Source: a virus
Direction: 5' to 3' (one strand)
DNA length: 30,753 nt
IMG/VR virus record: IMGVR_UViG_3300035698_014713
Coordinates: 1-30,753 of that record
Shown here: positions 13,870-21,385 of the stretch, in pieces
How the letters are laid out: each line of letters starts with the position of its first letter
Position numbering within the stretch: the first letter of the stretch is position 1
Program-made: the position numbers and the translations under genes
Notes under the pieces: model-generated
What the model saw: only the letters and a program-made list of their open reading frames with translations
What the model was told of the DNA's origin: nothing
Databases searched by the model: none

Positions 13870-14862
13870 ATGCCAAGATCAGTAGGAAAGAGCGGTTTGG
13901 CCGGTAAGTTGGGAGCGACGGGGCGTAAGGCCGTCACCGCCCACAAGGCCGATCAAACGACGTATGGTGCCGGTGCCGATTTGCCCGGAGGGATTGAGGG
14001 CGGAATCGCCCAACTGACCGAATGCAAATTCGACAAGTACAAGAGCGGCGACAACACGGGAGAATACTACTTCCTTGCCGCCGGGATTGTCAAGCAACCT
14101 GCGGAGTCCAGCGGCGTTCCCATCCAAGGGCTTCGCACTCAGATTATGGAGCCAGTCTGCGATACGCCGACCCGCAGCCGACCGGACGTTGACGCCCACC
14201 TGGAGTGGGTTCTCAACGAAATGCGTAAACTGGGTGTCGATACCGGTGGTGCAGGTATCGACGACCTGGAAGACATGGCAGCGGCGATCAAAGAAGAGCA
14301 GCCGCACTTCCGCTTCCGCACCTGGCAAGGACAAAAGCAGACGGAAGGGCCATACGCCGGTCGCGAGCCTTTGGTGAACCACGATTGGCGAGGGGCCTGC
14401 GAGTACCAAGACGATGGGGACGAGCAGGACGATGTAGTTGATAAAACCGACGGCACCGACGACGACACCGTTGCCACCGACGACGTTCCTACCACCGTCG
14501 ATGACCTGGACTCCCTTGCCAAAGCCGCCGATGGTGGCGACGACGATGCTCAAGCGCAACTGGCCAATAGAGCAACTGTTTTGGACATTGACCATGAGGC
14601 GCACGAGTCGTGGACCAGTGTGGCCAGTGCAATCGTCGAGGCAAACGGAGACACCGAATCCGGAGAAGAGGAGGATGAGGACGATGGTAGCGAAGACCCG
14701 CAAAAAGGCGAGGTCTACCAGTTCAAACCGCCACGCGCCCGCAAAGCAGTGGAGTGTGAGGTTACGGCGGTGTTTGCCGGCAAGCAGACGTGCAACCTCA
14801 AGAACCTTGCCGATGGTAAGATTTACAAGGCCGTTGCTTGGGATAAGCTGCTAGACGCTTAG
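13870..14862 (+). CDS. Acidic protein near recombination genes, possibly SSB-like
   Basis: A 330-residue protein. The N-terminal 30 residues are basic, followed by a beta-rich region (LTECKFDKYKSGDNTGEYYFL, FRFRTWQG) that could form an OB-like or DUF669-like fold. Residues 180-290 are strongly acidic (runs of Asp/Glu and Thr), and the C-terminal 45 residues look like a small Tudor/SH3-type barrel (GEVYQFKPP, VECEVTAVF). The position after the Sak4-like ATPase and nuclease fits a single-stranded-DNA-binding partner, but I cannot show this from motifs. The gene is more GC-rich than its neighbours. AGAGAGG lies upstream of the ATG. Confidence 0.6.
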   Translation: MPRSVGKSGLAGKLGATGRKAVTAHKADQTTYGAGADLPGGIEGGIAQLTECKFDKYKSGDNTGEYYFLAAGIVKQPAESSGVPIQGLRTQIMEPVCDTPTRSRPDVDAHLEWVLNEMRKLGVDTGGAGIDDLEDMAAAIKEEQPHFRFRTWQGQKQTEGPYAGREPLVNHDWRGACEYQDDGDEQDDVVDKTDGTDDDTVATDDVPTTVDDLDSLAKAADGGDDDAQAQLANRATVLDIDHEAHESWTSVASAIVEANGDTESGEEEDEDDGSEDPQKGEVYQFKPPRARKAVECEVTAVFAGKQTCNLKNLADGKIYKAVAWDKLLDA

Positions 14863-14920
14863 CCTGGAATGCAAGCGTGATTGGATTCTTCTTGGGTGGG
14901 GCCAAGGATGGCCCTATTTT

Positions 14921-15021
14921 GGTTCTGTTGCGATAAAGGATAATCGCACGTTGTAGCCACTCCTGGCGTCGAAAGACGAATGGAGATCGACGTTTTGTAG
15001 GTTCGATTCCTGCCGGAGCCA
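14921..15021 (+). tRNA. tRNA-like gene with unusual anticodon region
   Basis: A 101-base cloverleaf-like sequence. Acceptor GGTTCTG (14921-14927) pairs with CGGAGCC (15014-15020). D-stem GCGA/TCGC encloses a loop with GG. T-arm GTAGG-TTCGATT-CCTGC is canonical. The CGTTG/CGACG stem (14949-14953 with 14988-14992) sits where the anticodon stem should be, but it closes a 34-base loop that itself contains CGTC-GAAA-GACG. No normal 7-base anticodon loop is found, so no amino acid is assigned, and no CCA is encoded. It may be a tRNA with an insert or a tRNA-like structure. Confidence 0.55.
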
Positions 15022-15097
15022 CTGAGAAACTACTTATAGGTTTAGCATTCTCCAGACAACAACAGTAACCTACGAGCGGATGAGAGGTCCGTGTTTT

Positions 15098-15237
15098 GGT
15101 CCTGTGGCGGAATTGGTAAACGCTCCTAGCCGGCAATGGGAATTGAATCGGCGTAGGCTGGGGTCTCAGGCGGCGGTTGCACGCCGACAAGTCCGACTGT
15201 CATTTACGAGGTCCGGGTTCGACTCCCGGCAGGACCA
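15098..15237 (+). tRNA. tRNA-Leu-like gene with expanded interior
   Basis: Acceptor GGTCCTG (15098-15104) pairs perfectly with CAGGACC (15230-15236). The D-arm TGGCGGAATTGGTAAACGC is nearly the bacterial tRNA-Leu consensus, and the T-arm CCGGG-TTCGACT-CCCGG is canonical. The gene is 140 bases, about 55 more than a normal tRNA-Leu. The interior folds as other stems: CCTAGCC/GGCTGGG and, as an alternative, TCGGCGT (15148-15154) with ACGCCGA (15181-15187). No standard anticodon loop is evident and no CCA is encoded. An insert in the anticodon arm or a tRNA mimic are both possible. Confidence 0.6.
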
Positions 15238-15240
15238 CCT

Positions 15241-15457
15241 ATTCCTATGTGAGGACGGGTTCTGTTGCGACCCCAGTTGCACGGGTACGACAATATCCGG
15301 TACGTGGCTCAGTGATGGTCAGCCCGGAAGAATCCACTGTGGCCAAGTGGCGGCGATTGTCGATGAACAACTGAACACGAAAGGAAAAGAGCATATGGAT
15401 AATCAATCGGCAATCTGTTGAAGCCGCAGAAGCTGCAGAAGCCGCAAAGGAAAAACC
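15241..15457. other. Intergenic stretch after the tRNA-like genes
   Basis: No convincing long gene. An eight-codon frame with a good AAAGGA site starts at the ATG at 15395 (MDNQSAIC) and ends at 15421. It is followed by a short GAAGCCGCA-type tandem repeat (about 15420-15446) just before the ribosome binding site of the gene at 15458. Confidence 0.4.
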
Positions 15458-15862
15458 ATGACTAACGAGCATTATGAACACTGTGCGATTTGTGACTGCT
15501 TCACCGGAAAGGCCGGACCAGCGGACGACAGTATTTACTGGCTCGATGGCGAAATTGGCCCGCTGTGCGAAACGTGCAGCAACAGGCTGGAGGCTGAGGT
15601 ACTTAAGAATCTCGGGTTCGATCTTGTCGAAATAAAGGAACATAGTGCCGTGACTGCCCTTGAAGACCTTGCCGAAACGGCTTGGGGTATCATCGCCAAT
15701 GTCTACGGCGGCTGGAACTCGGCATCTGAGGCATCCGGCTGGAAGGCGGCGGCAGAGCGATGGCGTGAGAACTACAAACAATGCGGCGTTACCGAGAGAT
15801 TACTGCAACGCGAAGCGGCGGAAACGACTCAAGCACCAAAAGAAATCGCCAGCGTCCACTAA
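15458..15862 (+). CDS. Zinc-finger-containing small protein
   Basis: A 134-residue protein with CAIC near residue 9 and CETC near residue 38, a four-Cys zinc-binding pattern. The rest is helical with ALEDLAETAWGIIANVYGGW and ASGWKAAAERWRENYKQCG. AAAGGAAAAACC precedes the ATG. This combination of an N-terminal zinc finger and a C-terminal helix with Trp residues is common among phage proteins of unknown role. Confidence 0.65.
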   Translation: MTNEHYEHCAICDCFTGKAGPADDSIYWLDGEIGPLCETCSNRLEAEVLKNLGFDLVEIKEHSAVTALEDLAETAWGIIANVYGGWNSASEASGWKAAAERWRENYKQCGVTERLLQREAAETTQAPKEIASVH

Positions 15863-15906
15863 TGTCCCGGTTGTCGTGAGTGGACAGTCATGCGGGAGGA
15901 GAAGCC

Positions 15907-16221
15907 ATGAACACTACGCAAGTCATGCACAAGTTTGCCCCCCACGACATCGTAATACTCAAGGCACACCACAAGTTGCAGCAGCAGTCAAAGGATAACG
16001 GCGAACCCATGCGGCTGGCTGTGGTCGCCATGCAGGCGCAACTGGTGGACAGCATCGCAAGTGTGGCTTACTACTGTCGTATCCTCCGCCGGCTGCCAAC
16101 ATCATGGCGATGCCTGACAGCCGAGGTAGGCGAGCAGGATTATTATCCCGGCACGGTGTCAGACGTTGGCCTCAGCCTAATCGACGAAGCCGAGTTGATG
16201 CTGTACGAGGGGGATGAGTGA
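15907..16221 (+). CDS. Small protein of unknown function
   Basis: A 104-residue protein from ATG 15907 with GGGAGGAG upstream. It is mostly helical at the N-terminus (HDIVILKAHHKLQQQSKDNG) and has VGEQDYYPGTVSDVGLSL later. The stop TGA overlaps the next ATG by one base (TGATG), indicating translational coupling. No family recognised. Confidence 0.6.
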   Translation: MNTTQVMHKFAPHDIVILKAHHKLQQQSKDNGEPMRLAVVAMQAQLVDSIASVAYYCRILRRLPTSWRCLTAEVGEQDYYPGTVSDVGLSLIDEAELMLYEGDE

Positions 16222-16352
16222 TGGAATTCTGGATTTGCCTTGCCGCCGCGATAGGTCTGACTGTGCTGCTGGACAGGACTGTGTTGAGTCCGCGGCGCAC
16301 GCTAAAACCCAAACCCAAACCCAAACCCAAACCCGAAAGAATTTGGCCATGA
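16221..16352 (+). CDS. Small membrane-anchored protein with Lys-Pro repeat
   Basis: A 43-residue protein coupled to the previous gene by a one-base overlap. The N-terminus FWICLAAAIGLTVLL is a single membrane segment, followed by a positively charged region with KPKPKPKPKP, encoded by a run of five AAACCC units. The Lys-Pro stretch would be rigid and extended. The overlap with the following ATG (ATGA) supports translation. It could be a spanin-like or other small membrane protein, but no lysis gene is evident nearby. Confidence 0.5.
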   Translation: MEFWICLAAAIGLTVLLDRTVLSPRRTLKPKPKPKPKPERIWP

Positions 16353-16561
16353 AAACAATAGTTGCAGTGATTGACCCGTCTGGTAGCGAGGCGATCTATG
16401 TTGACGGCAGATTGCACCCCATCGAGGGCAATACGATCTTTGCAAGCGACCTTATCGACGCCGCAGACGATAAGCCCGTGATGCTGCGCGGGGTAACGGT
16501 AGAGGATAGCGACGAGTCTTGGCCGGAAAAGTTGGCCGACCTGAAGACAGTAGATGAATGA
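16349..16561 (+). CDS. Small protein of unknown function
   Basis: A 70-residue protein from ATG 16349, which overlaps the stop of the previous gene by four bases. An alternative start upstream (16214) would run through the AAACCC repeat in another frame and is less likely. The N-terminus TIVAVIDPSGSEAIYVDG is a beta hairpin-like segment. No family recognised. Confidence 0.6.
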   Translation: MKTIVAVIDPSGSEAIYVDGRLHPIEGNTIFASDLIDAADDKPVMLRGVTVEDSDESWPEKLADLKTVDE

Positions 16562-16685
16562 CAATCCAAACCCGAAAGGAACGCATTGCTTGATCCGGGT
16601 TCGTTTGACTCAGGCCGAACAGGCGATTCTGATGGAACTTGGTCTCGGGATCGACGAGACGGGCCAAATTGTACCCGAAGAATAA
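16554..16685 (+). CDS. Candidate 43-residue protein
   Basis: ATG 16554 overlaps the previous gene by eight bases and gives MNDNPNPKGTHCLIRVRL and then a helical TQAEQAILMELGLGIDE segment, ending at 16685. The gap to the next gene is 15 bases. It would be coupled to the preceding gene. No independent ribosome binding site is seen, and homology is unknown. Confidence 0.45.
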   Translation: MNDNPNPKGTHCLIRVRLTQAEQAILMELGLGIDETGQIVPEE

Positions 16686-16700
16686 CCAAGGAGAATAGGA

Positions 16701-16988
16701 ATGAACATTTTGGCGGGCATTACTTCTGTTATTTCCATGGCTGGATGTCTGCTATCCTTATGTAATGGGAATTGGATAGCGGCAATGTATGCTGCCAGTA
16801 CAACAGGTTGGTGCTGGATTTACTTGTTGTCTTGGAGAAATAGCCTGTGGGTCTCACCAGTAAAATCCGAGATGCAATGGAACGAAAACCACGGCGACCA
16901 AAGCCGGATTGGCAGCGGCGACCAGAGATATTATTGTGCCAAAACATCCCCCAACCAATGCACGGACTTGCGCCGCGAGTTATATTAG
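16701..16988 (+). CDS. Small membrane protein, overlaps HNH-like gene
   Basis: A 95-residue frame with a perfect AAGGAG site eight bases before ATG 16701. Residues 3-45 are hydrophobic with two likely membrane segments (ILAGITSVISMAGCLLSL and WIAAMYAASTTGWCWIYLLSW). The last 47 residues lie in the overlap with the following HNH-like gene and are hydrophilic. The overlap of 142 bases is long for a phage. The true protein may be shorter functionally, or the HNH-like protein may start later. Confidence 0.5.
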   Translation: MNILAGITSVISMAGCLLSLCNGNWIAAMYAASTTGWCWIYLLSWRNSLWVSPVKSEMQWNENHGDQSRIGSGDQRYYCAKTSPNQCTDLRRELY

Positions 16989-17425
16989 GGAGAGCGTGGT
17001 GGGAAGCAACTCGACAATCTGCCTACCGCACAACAAACTACCATTGCGCGGCGTGCGGAGTCCACAAACTGAAAGCAAAATACCGGCAGTGGTTAGAAGC
17101 GCACGAGGTCTACGAAATTGATTACCTGCTTGGTAAGATGAAATACTTAGAGGCTGTCCCGCTGTGCCACTGCTGCCATAACTACATTCATAGCGGTAGG
17201 CTGGCTGCATTGTTGGATGAGGGTAAAGTTTCCCAAGCAAAGTACGCAGCAATCATTCAGCACGGTGATCGAGTGTTGCAAGAAGCAGGATTGACCAAAG
17301 AAGTTGATGTTGGTCCAACGGTCGATTGGGCTGACTGGCGGTTGGTATTAAATGGGAGAGAACACCCACCAAAATACAAAACCCTCGAACAATGGAACAA
17401 GGCATTTCAAAATGATATCACTTGA
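16847..17425 (+). CDS. HNH-type zinc-binding nuclease-like protein
   Basis: A 192-residue protein from a GTG at 16847, with GGAG about nine bases upstream; an ATG at 16877 or 16958 could also be used. CAACGVH near residue 65 and CHCCHNYIHSGR near residue 108 surround AHEVYEIDY. The paired Cys residues and the His/Asn/His pattern resemble HNH endonucleases, though the catalytic order is not fully typical. It overlaps the polymerase start by 14 bases. It might be a free-standing nuclease working with replication, or a homing-type enzyme targeting the adjacent polymerase. Confidence 0.6.
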   Translation: MGLTSKIRDAMERKPRRPKPDWQRRPEILLCQNIPQPMHGLAPRVILGRAWWEATRQSAYRTTNYHCAACGVHKLKAKYRQWLEAHEVYEIDYLLGKMKYLEAVPLCHCCHNYIHSGRLAALLDEGKVSQAKYAAIIQHGDRVLQEAGLTKEVDVGPTVDWADWRLVLNGREHPPKYKTLEQWNKAFQNDIT

Positions 17426-19421
17426 CACCGAAACCATTGGATTGGATTTGCACCACGGCGCGCAGCCATATTTGGTGACGACGTGCGACGAGCAGCAGAA
17501 CAATACGTGGTGGGAATGGGACGTTGACCCGTTGACCAGAACTCCCGATGTTGTGTACGGGGATTTGGGAGACATCCAGCAAGTCATTGACGATGCCGAC
17601 CACATCGTACTGCAGAACGCCAAGTTTGACGTGACCGCTTTGCAGAAGACATTTTTGGGACGGTTGCATTGGGACTGGGGCAAAGTGTACGACACGTTAT
17701 TGGCTGGGCACTTGCTGGCGAGCAACCAACCCCATAATCTAACGACGATGGTTTTGATTTATCTTGGTGTTAATGTGCAGCCATACGAAGATGCGGTAAA
17801 GAAGGCGACTACCGAGTGCCGGCGTCTGTGCCAAGGCAAACACCCCAAATATCCGTGGAGGATTGCAAGCAAGGATTTGTCGGAGATGCCTAGCGCAAAA
17901 GGTACACCGTGGAAATACGATATGTGGTTGCCCCGCGCTGTAGCTCAGGTGGAGAAACGCAGCAAGAGTGACCCTTATTGGACTGTGACCAGTGAGTATG
18001 CAAACAGCGATAGCTCCACGACGATTGCACTGTTTCAACGTCAAAGAGAATTGTTGGAAGAACGGGGATTGTGGGACATCTATTTGGAACGGCTAAAGGT
18101 GCTGCCGATAGTGTACCAAATGCAAAACCACGGCGTTTCAATTAGTGGGGAGCGGCTGAAAGAGTTGGAGCAGAGCTACACGGCAGAAGCGAACTATTGT
18201 CACAAAGTTTGCGTTGGGGCAGCAGATGGCGAAATCAAGAAATTGCCTGTTACCGGGGTAAGCAACGCACTGAGGTCGGTGGTGTTCGACAAATTTGATT
18301 TGCAGTCCACCAAGAAAACAAAGAAGGGTGCTGCCAGCATGGACAAGGAGGTTCTTGAGAGTTGGCTGATTAGTCTGCCACGGAGGAGCAAGGCATACAC
18401 TTTCGTCAAAAACCTTAGGGCATACCGCAAACGGGCAACAGCAATTTCGTACATGAAGTTGTACCGTCGATTCTGGTTGCCGTTGTACCGACACCCGCGC
18501 AAACGACAAATCTGGTACGTGCTTCACCCGTCGCTGAATCCAACTGGGACTGATACGTTGCGGTGGAGTAGTCAAAACCCAAACCAACAAAACATTAGCA
18601 AGCAGGAAGGATTTAATTTGCGGTATTGTTTTGGGCCATCGCCGGGAAGGGAGTGGTGGTCGTGCGATGCCAAAAACATTGAGTTGCGGATTCCAGCTTA
18701 CGAAGTCGGCGAGCCGGAAATGGTTGATCTGTTTGAACGGCAGAACGATCCGCCGTACTACGGTAGCTACCATATGTTGATTTTTGACACGTTGCATCCC
18801 AAAAGGTTTGCCGAGCACGGTATGAACTGCAAGAAGGTATTTGCCAGTAGTTGGTATCAATGGACGAAGAATGGTAATTTTGCGGTGCAGTACGGGGCAA
18901 TGCCAACAAGTGGAACTGCCGACCGTGCTTACCACGTACCGGGAGCACAACAGAGGATTCAAGGGCGATTCAAAAAAATCAAAGCATTGGGTGACCGCAT
19001 GATCGACTTGGCCAGCCGTCAAGGTTATGTGGAGACGATACCAGACAAGACAGTAGACCCCAGCCACGGTTACCCTCTGTTGTGTACTCGGACCAAGTGG
19101 GGCAGCATACTGCCCACCGTGCCATTGAACTACCATGTATCAGGCACGGCAATGTGGTGGATGATGAAAGCAATGATTCGATGCCAAGCCTACCTTGACG
19201 AGTTAAACGCAAAGTCTGGATCATTTGGGTATCATATGATTATGCAAGTGCATGACGAGTTGGTTTTTGATTTTCCCAAGGGCCGGGCACCCAAATCAAA
19301 TCTTCCGAAGGTCAGACGGCTGCGACATCTAATGGAGCAAGGGGGCGACGGTATCGATGTTACAACGCCGGTGAGTATTGATTACCACGCAAAAACCTGG
19401 GGAGAAGGGGAAGCGGTGTGA
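17412..19421 (+). CDS. polA: Family A DNA polymerase with 3'-5' exonuclease
   Basis: A 669-residue replicative polymerase. The start is ATG 17412, because upstream extension overlaps the HNH-like gene. Exonuclease motif I is SLDTETIGL, motif II QNAKFDVTAL, and motif III YANSDSSTTIALF. The polymerase palm has motif A WSCDAKNIELR with catalytic D419, motif B TKNGNFAVQYGA, and motif C QVHDELVF. There is no 5' nuclease domain, as in T7-like polymerases. Motif A differs from the common DYSQIELR, and the O-helix Arg seems to be Tyr, four residues before Lys. It probably copies the phage genome together with the primase and helicase further right. Confidence 0.92.
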   Translation: MISLDTETIGLDLHHGAQPYLVTTCDEQQNNTWWEWDVDPLTRTPDVVYGDLGDIQQVIDDADHIVLQNAKFDVTALQKTFLGRLHWDWGKVYDTLLAGHLLASNQPHNLTTMVLIYLGVNVQPYEDAVKKATTECRRLCQGKHPKYPWRIASKDLSEMPSAKGTPWKYDMWLPRAVAQVEKRSKSDPYWTVTSEYANSDSSTTIALFQRQRELLEERGLWDIYLERLKVLPIVYQMQNHGVSISGERLKELEQSYTAEANYCHKVCVGAADGEIKKLPVTGVSNALRSVVFDKFDLQSTKKTKKGAASMDKEVLESWLISLPRRSKAYTFVKNLRAYRKRATAISYMKLYRRFWLPLYRHPRKRQIWYVLHPSLNPTGTDTLRWSSQNPNQQNISKQEGFNLRYCFGPSPGREWWSCDAKNIELRIPAYEVGEPEMVDLFERQNDPPYYGSYHMLIFDTLHPKRFAEHGMNCKKVFASSWYQWTKNGNFAVQYGAMPTSGTADRAYHVPGAQQRIQGRFKKIKALGDRMIDLASRQGYVETIPDKTVDPSHGYPLLCTRTKWGSILPTVPLNYHVSGTAMWWMMKAMIRCQAYLDELNAKSGSFGYHMIMQVHDELVFDFPKGRAPKSNLPKVRRLRHLMEQGGDGIDVTTPVSIDYHAKTWGEGEAV

Positions 19422-19489
19422 AAGTTAAAAAGTGGACATAAAAATTGAAGATGCAGTGAAACAGAAACTTGGAGCGAAGGAGTGAGCGT

Positions 19490-19804
19490 ATGAATACTTC
19501 CACACGACGGGAATGGGTCAGGATAGATACTTGGGATTTGGTTGTTCAGCAGACCGGCGGGGTAGGTGGTGAGCATATATTTCGGTTCGAGAAACAACCG
19601 TCGCTTACCGACTTTCTCGACGTTTGCAAGTTGCTACCCTGGACCTTCGTTTGGAGCAAGACCTTGCTCTTAGACTTGGAGCAAAAAATAATTGAGTGGC
19701 CGGTTGTAAAGCCGGGGTGTAAGCGGGGTTGGGTAGAGGATCCCGGGTATGGAATGGAATTGATCATTGAACGCTCGGTAGTGTATCGCAAAGTTGATCG
19801 CTGA
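19490..19804 (+). CDS. Small protein of unknown function
   Basis: A 104-residue protein with AAGGAG seven bases before ATG 19490. A longer in-frame start at 19469 is less well placed. The sequence is rich in Trp and Glu/Arg (REWVRIDTWDLVVQQ, LLPWTFVWSKTLLLDLEQK) and probably folds as a small alpha/beta domain. It is the last rightward gene before the bidirectional terminator. No family recognised. Confidence 0.6.
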   Translation: MNTSTRREWVRIDTWDLVVQQTGGVGGEHIFRFEKQPSLTDFLDVCKLLPWTFVWSKTLLLDLEQKIIEWPVVKPGCKRGWVEDPGYGMELIIERSVVYRKVDR

Positions 19805-19867
19805 GTACTCGGCAAAACACTAGGGGTTTACAACGCCAGCGAGTGGGTATTCCCAAAGTCTAAAAAG

Positions 19868-19892
19868 AGAGCCTGGGGGTAAGCCAGGCTCT
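19868..19892. terminator. Bidirectional rho-independent terminator
   Basis: AGAGCCTGG (19868-19876) and CCAGGCTCT (19884-19892) form a perfect nine-base stem with a 7-base loop. Leftward, CTTTTT follows at once (19862-19867). Rightward, GTTTTT follows at about 19898-19903. It lies between the convergent genes ending at 19804 and 19917 and would terminate both. Confidence 0.88.
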
Positions 19893-19916
19893 TGGGAGTT
19901 TTTGGGTTGGCAGTGG

Positions 19917-21269
19917 CTAAATACTTTTGCCTTTGACAGTGATTTGGAAATTGTAGGGTGCCGTGGTTTCCCCTTCCTGGGGTTCGTATTGGGAGACTGC
20001 AACCAATTTACGGGAGACAAGGCTGTGCGGATTCTGTTTTCCTCGCTTGGTTTCTTCCATGATCGCATTGGCGAGCGTGCCAATTTGGAGCCCCGTGTTT
20101 TCCGTAAGGTATTTGTAAGTGGATTCCTTGCCGGAACTCCTGAGAGCGCTGAGAACCAGAAGCTGGTGTTGTGTGAGTCCAACTTCCAATTCCACGGGGC
20201 TGTCAAGTCCACCGATCCGGGGAAACTCCGAGGAGACAAACTTGTCCCCATCCTTTTTGCGAGCAACCCTGATGTCTTTGGTTACACCACTCTTGTTTTT
20301 GACGAAGAGAAGCCAGGCTTTGATGACAGCACCAATAATCTGATCCCGTTTGCTGCTGCTGGATGCGTCCATGCGGACAAGCAATTGGCGGAGGGAGAGG
20401 ATGGGACTACCCTTCTTAAGACCCTCGCCGGAAGCGAAGGCTTCCCAAAAAGCAACCGCTGTTTTGCTGTCTACCGCAGACTCCATCAAATACATAAGAC
20501 CAGCGGCGTAGCTGAGACTGATAAGAGAGGAGATACACTTTTCATTTCCTTCCTCACCGTCATCGAGTTGGACAATAGTTGTGACCGCTGTAAGAATCTC
20601 GGGATGTTGCCCGTAGAATTCGAGAGCCTCGGAGTGTGGAAAGTGTGGAGCAAAAGATACCAGCTTGCCTCCAACACGGAGCCATACGAGCCTAACTGCC
20701 CCGGAGAGAATCTTAGAAACGCCCCTTTGCTTTTTATCAGACACGCCCTTGCCAAACTTCTGGCGGCGATAAAGCACGTCACTCAGGGTACGTTTGGCTC
20801 CGAGATCATAAGTGTCTGCATTTTTGGGCGTAGACGACGCGCCGTAACCGATAAGAGTCTCGTAGACAAGGGGAGTTTTTCCCCACTGTTTGGAGTCGAT
20901 TTGCCGAAGTTGGTCTGCCAAAATGAGTCCGACCAAGCGGTGTTGCCCTTGGAGAACGTGGTCGGTATCCGAAACGACAACCGTTTCGAGATTGACAGAC
21001 CATTTATCTCGAATGTGTTCGTTTGCGTAGCGATTGGCGAGCGGTCGTTTGAAAGGGCGGTTACTCGGATTTTTCGCAAGCCTAATTTTCTTTCCGAACA
21101 CGTCCTTAAGGACAAATTCCTTTCCCCAGTCTGTATCTGGGGGTTCTTCGGTCCAACCAATCAAGTCTTTGCAGTTTTGAACAGTGAGTGGTCCCCCTTT
21201 TTCCTGTTTAGTTCTCAGAACTGCAAAGGGTTTGGGATACTTTCTACCTCTGGATTTACGCACGGGCAT
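19917..21269 (-). CDS. GQHR-motif (ParB/Srx-like) protein with C-terminal winged-helix-like domain
   Basis: A 450-residue protein from ATG 21269, preceded by TTTAGGAGCGAAACG. HVLQGQHRLVGLILA and AKRTLSDVLYRRQKF align with ILNGQHQLVSLILA and CKPRSLSDVLYR of the protein at 3306-4865, so they are paralogues. It lacks the long H1-like tail, but the first 15 residues are basic (VRKSRGRKYPK). The last 90 residues (TQHQLLVLSALRSSG, YLTENTGLQIGTLANAI) resemble a winged helix. It lies alone on the minus strand between rightward replication genes and has its own promoter and terminator, so it may be a regulator. Confidence 0.75.
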   Translation of the reverse strand: MPVRKSRGRKYPKPFAVLRTKQEKGGPLTVQNCKDLIGWTEEPPDTDWGKEFVLKDVFGKKIRLAKNPSNRPFKRPLANRYANEHIRDKWSVNLETVVVSDTDHVLQGQHRLVGLILADQLRQIDSKQWGKTPLVYETLIGYGASSTPKNADTYDLGAKRTLSDVLYRRQKFGKGVSDKKQRGVSKILSGAVRLVWLRVGGKLVSFAPHFPHSEALEFYGQHPEILTAVTTIVQLDDGEEGNEKCISSLISLSYAAGLMYLMESAVDSKTAVAFWEAFASGEGLKKGSPILSLRQLLVRMDASSSSKRDQIIGAVIKAWLLFVKNKSGVTKDIRVARKKDGDKFVSSEFPRIGGLDSPVELEVGLTQHQLLVLSALRSSGKESTYKYLTENTGLQIGTLANAIMEETKRGKQNPHSLVSRKLVAVSQYEPQEGETTAPYNFQITVKGKSI

Positions 21270-21325
21270 CGTTTCGCTCCTAAAAGTGGGAAAAGTTACG
21301 GTTGGGTGTTCCAACCAACACTTTC

Positions 21326-21353
21326 ATTATAAATAGTATCGGTAAAAAGTAAA
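21326..21353 (-). promoter_or_regulatory. Leftward sigma70-type promoter
   Basis: On the minus strand TTTACT (21348-21353) is followed after 16 bases by TATAAT (21326-21331). GTTGG-GTGTT-CCAAC (21301-21315), an inverted repeat near the transcription start, may be an operator. The GGGTTTACTTTTT stretch is shared with the promoter at 5204-5232. Confidence 0.7.
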
Positions 21354-21385
21354 CCCAACTATATGATTATTCAGGAAAGCAGATT

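Noticed and set aside
13879-14703. A 274-codon open frame on the minus strand
   Set aside because: It is antisense to the acidic protein. The composition mirrors the Asp/Glu-rich codons of the sense gene.
16305-16336. AAACCC tandem repeat as a telomere-like end
   Set aside because: It has only about five units and lies inside a small coding frame, where it encodes Lys-Pro. A simple slippage repeat is the better explanation.
18138-19136. A 332-codon open frame on the minus strand
   Set aside because: It lies wholly antisense to the polymerase palm domain, which has clear motifs, and the translated sequence shows no domain.
19902-21332. A 476-codon open frame on the plus strand
   Set aside because: It is antisense to the GQHR-motif gene, crosses the promoter and start region of that gene, and has no recognisable domain or good ribosome binding site.
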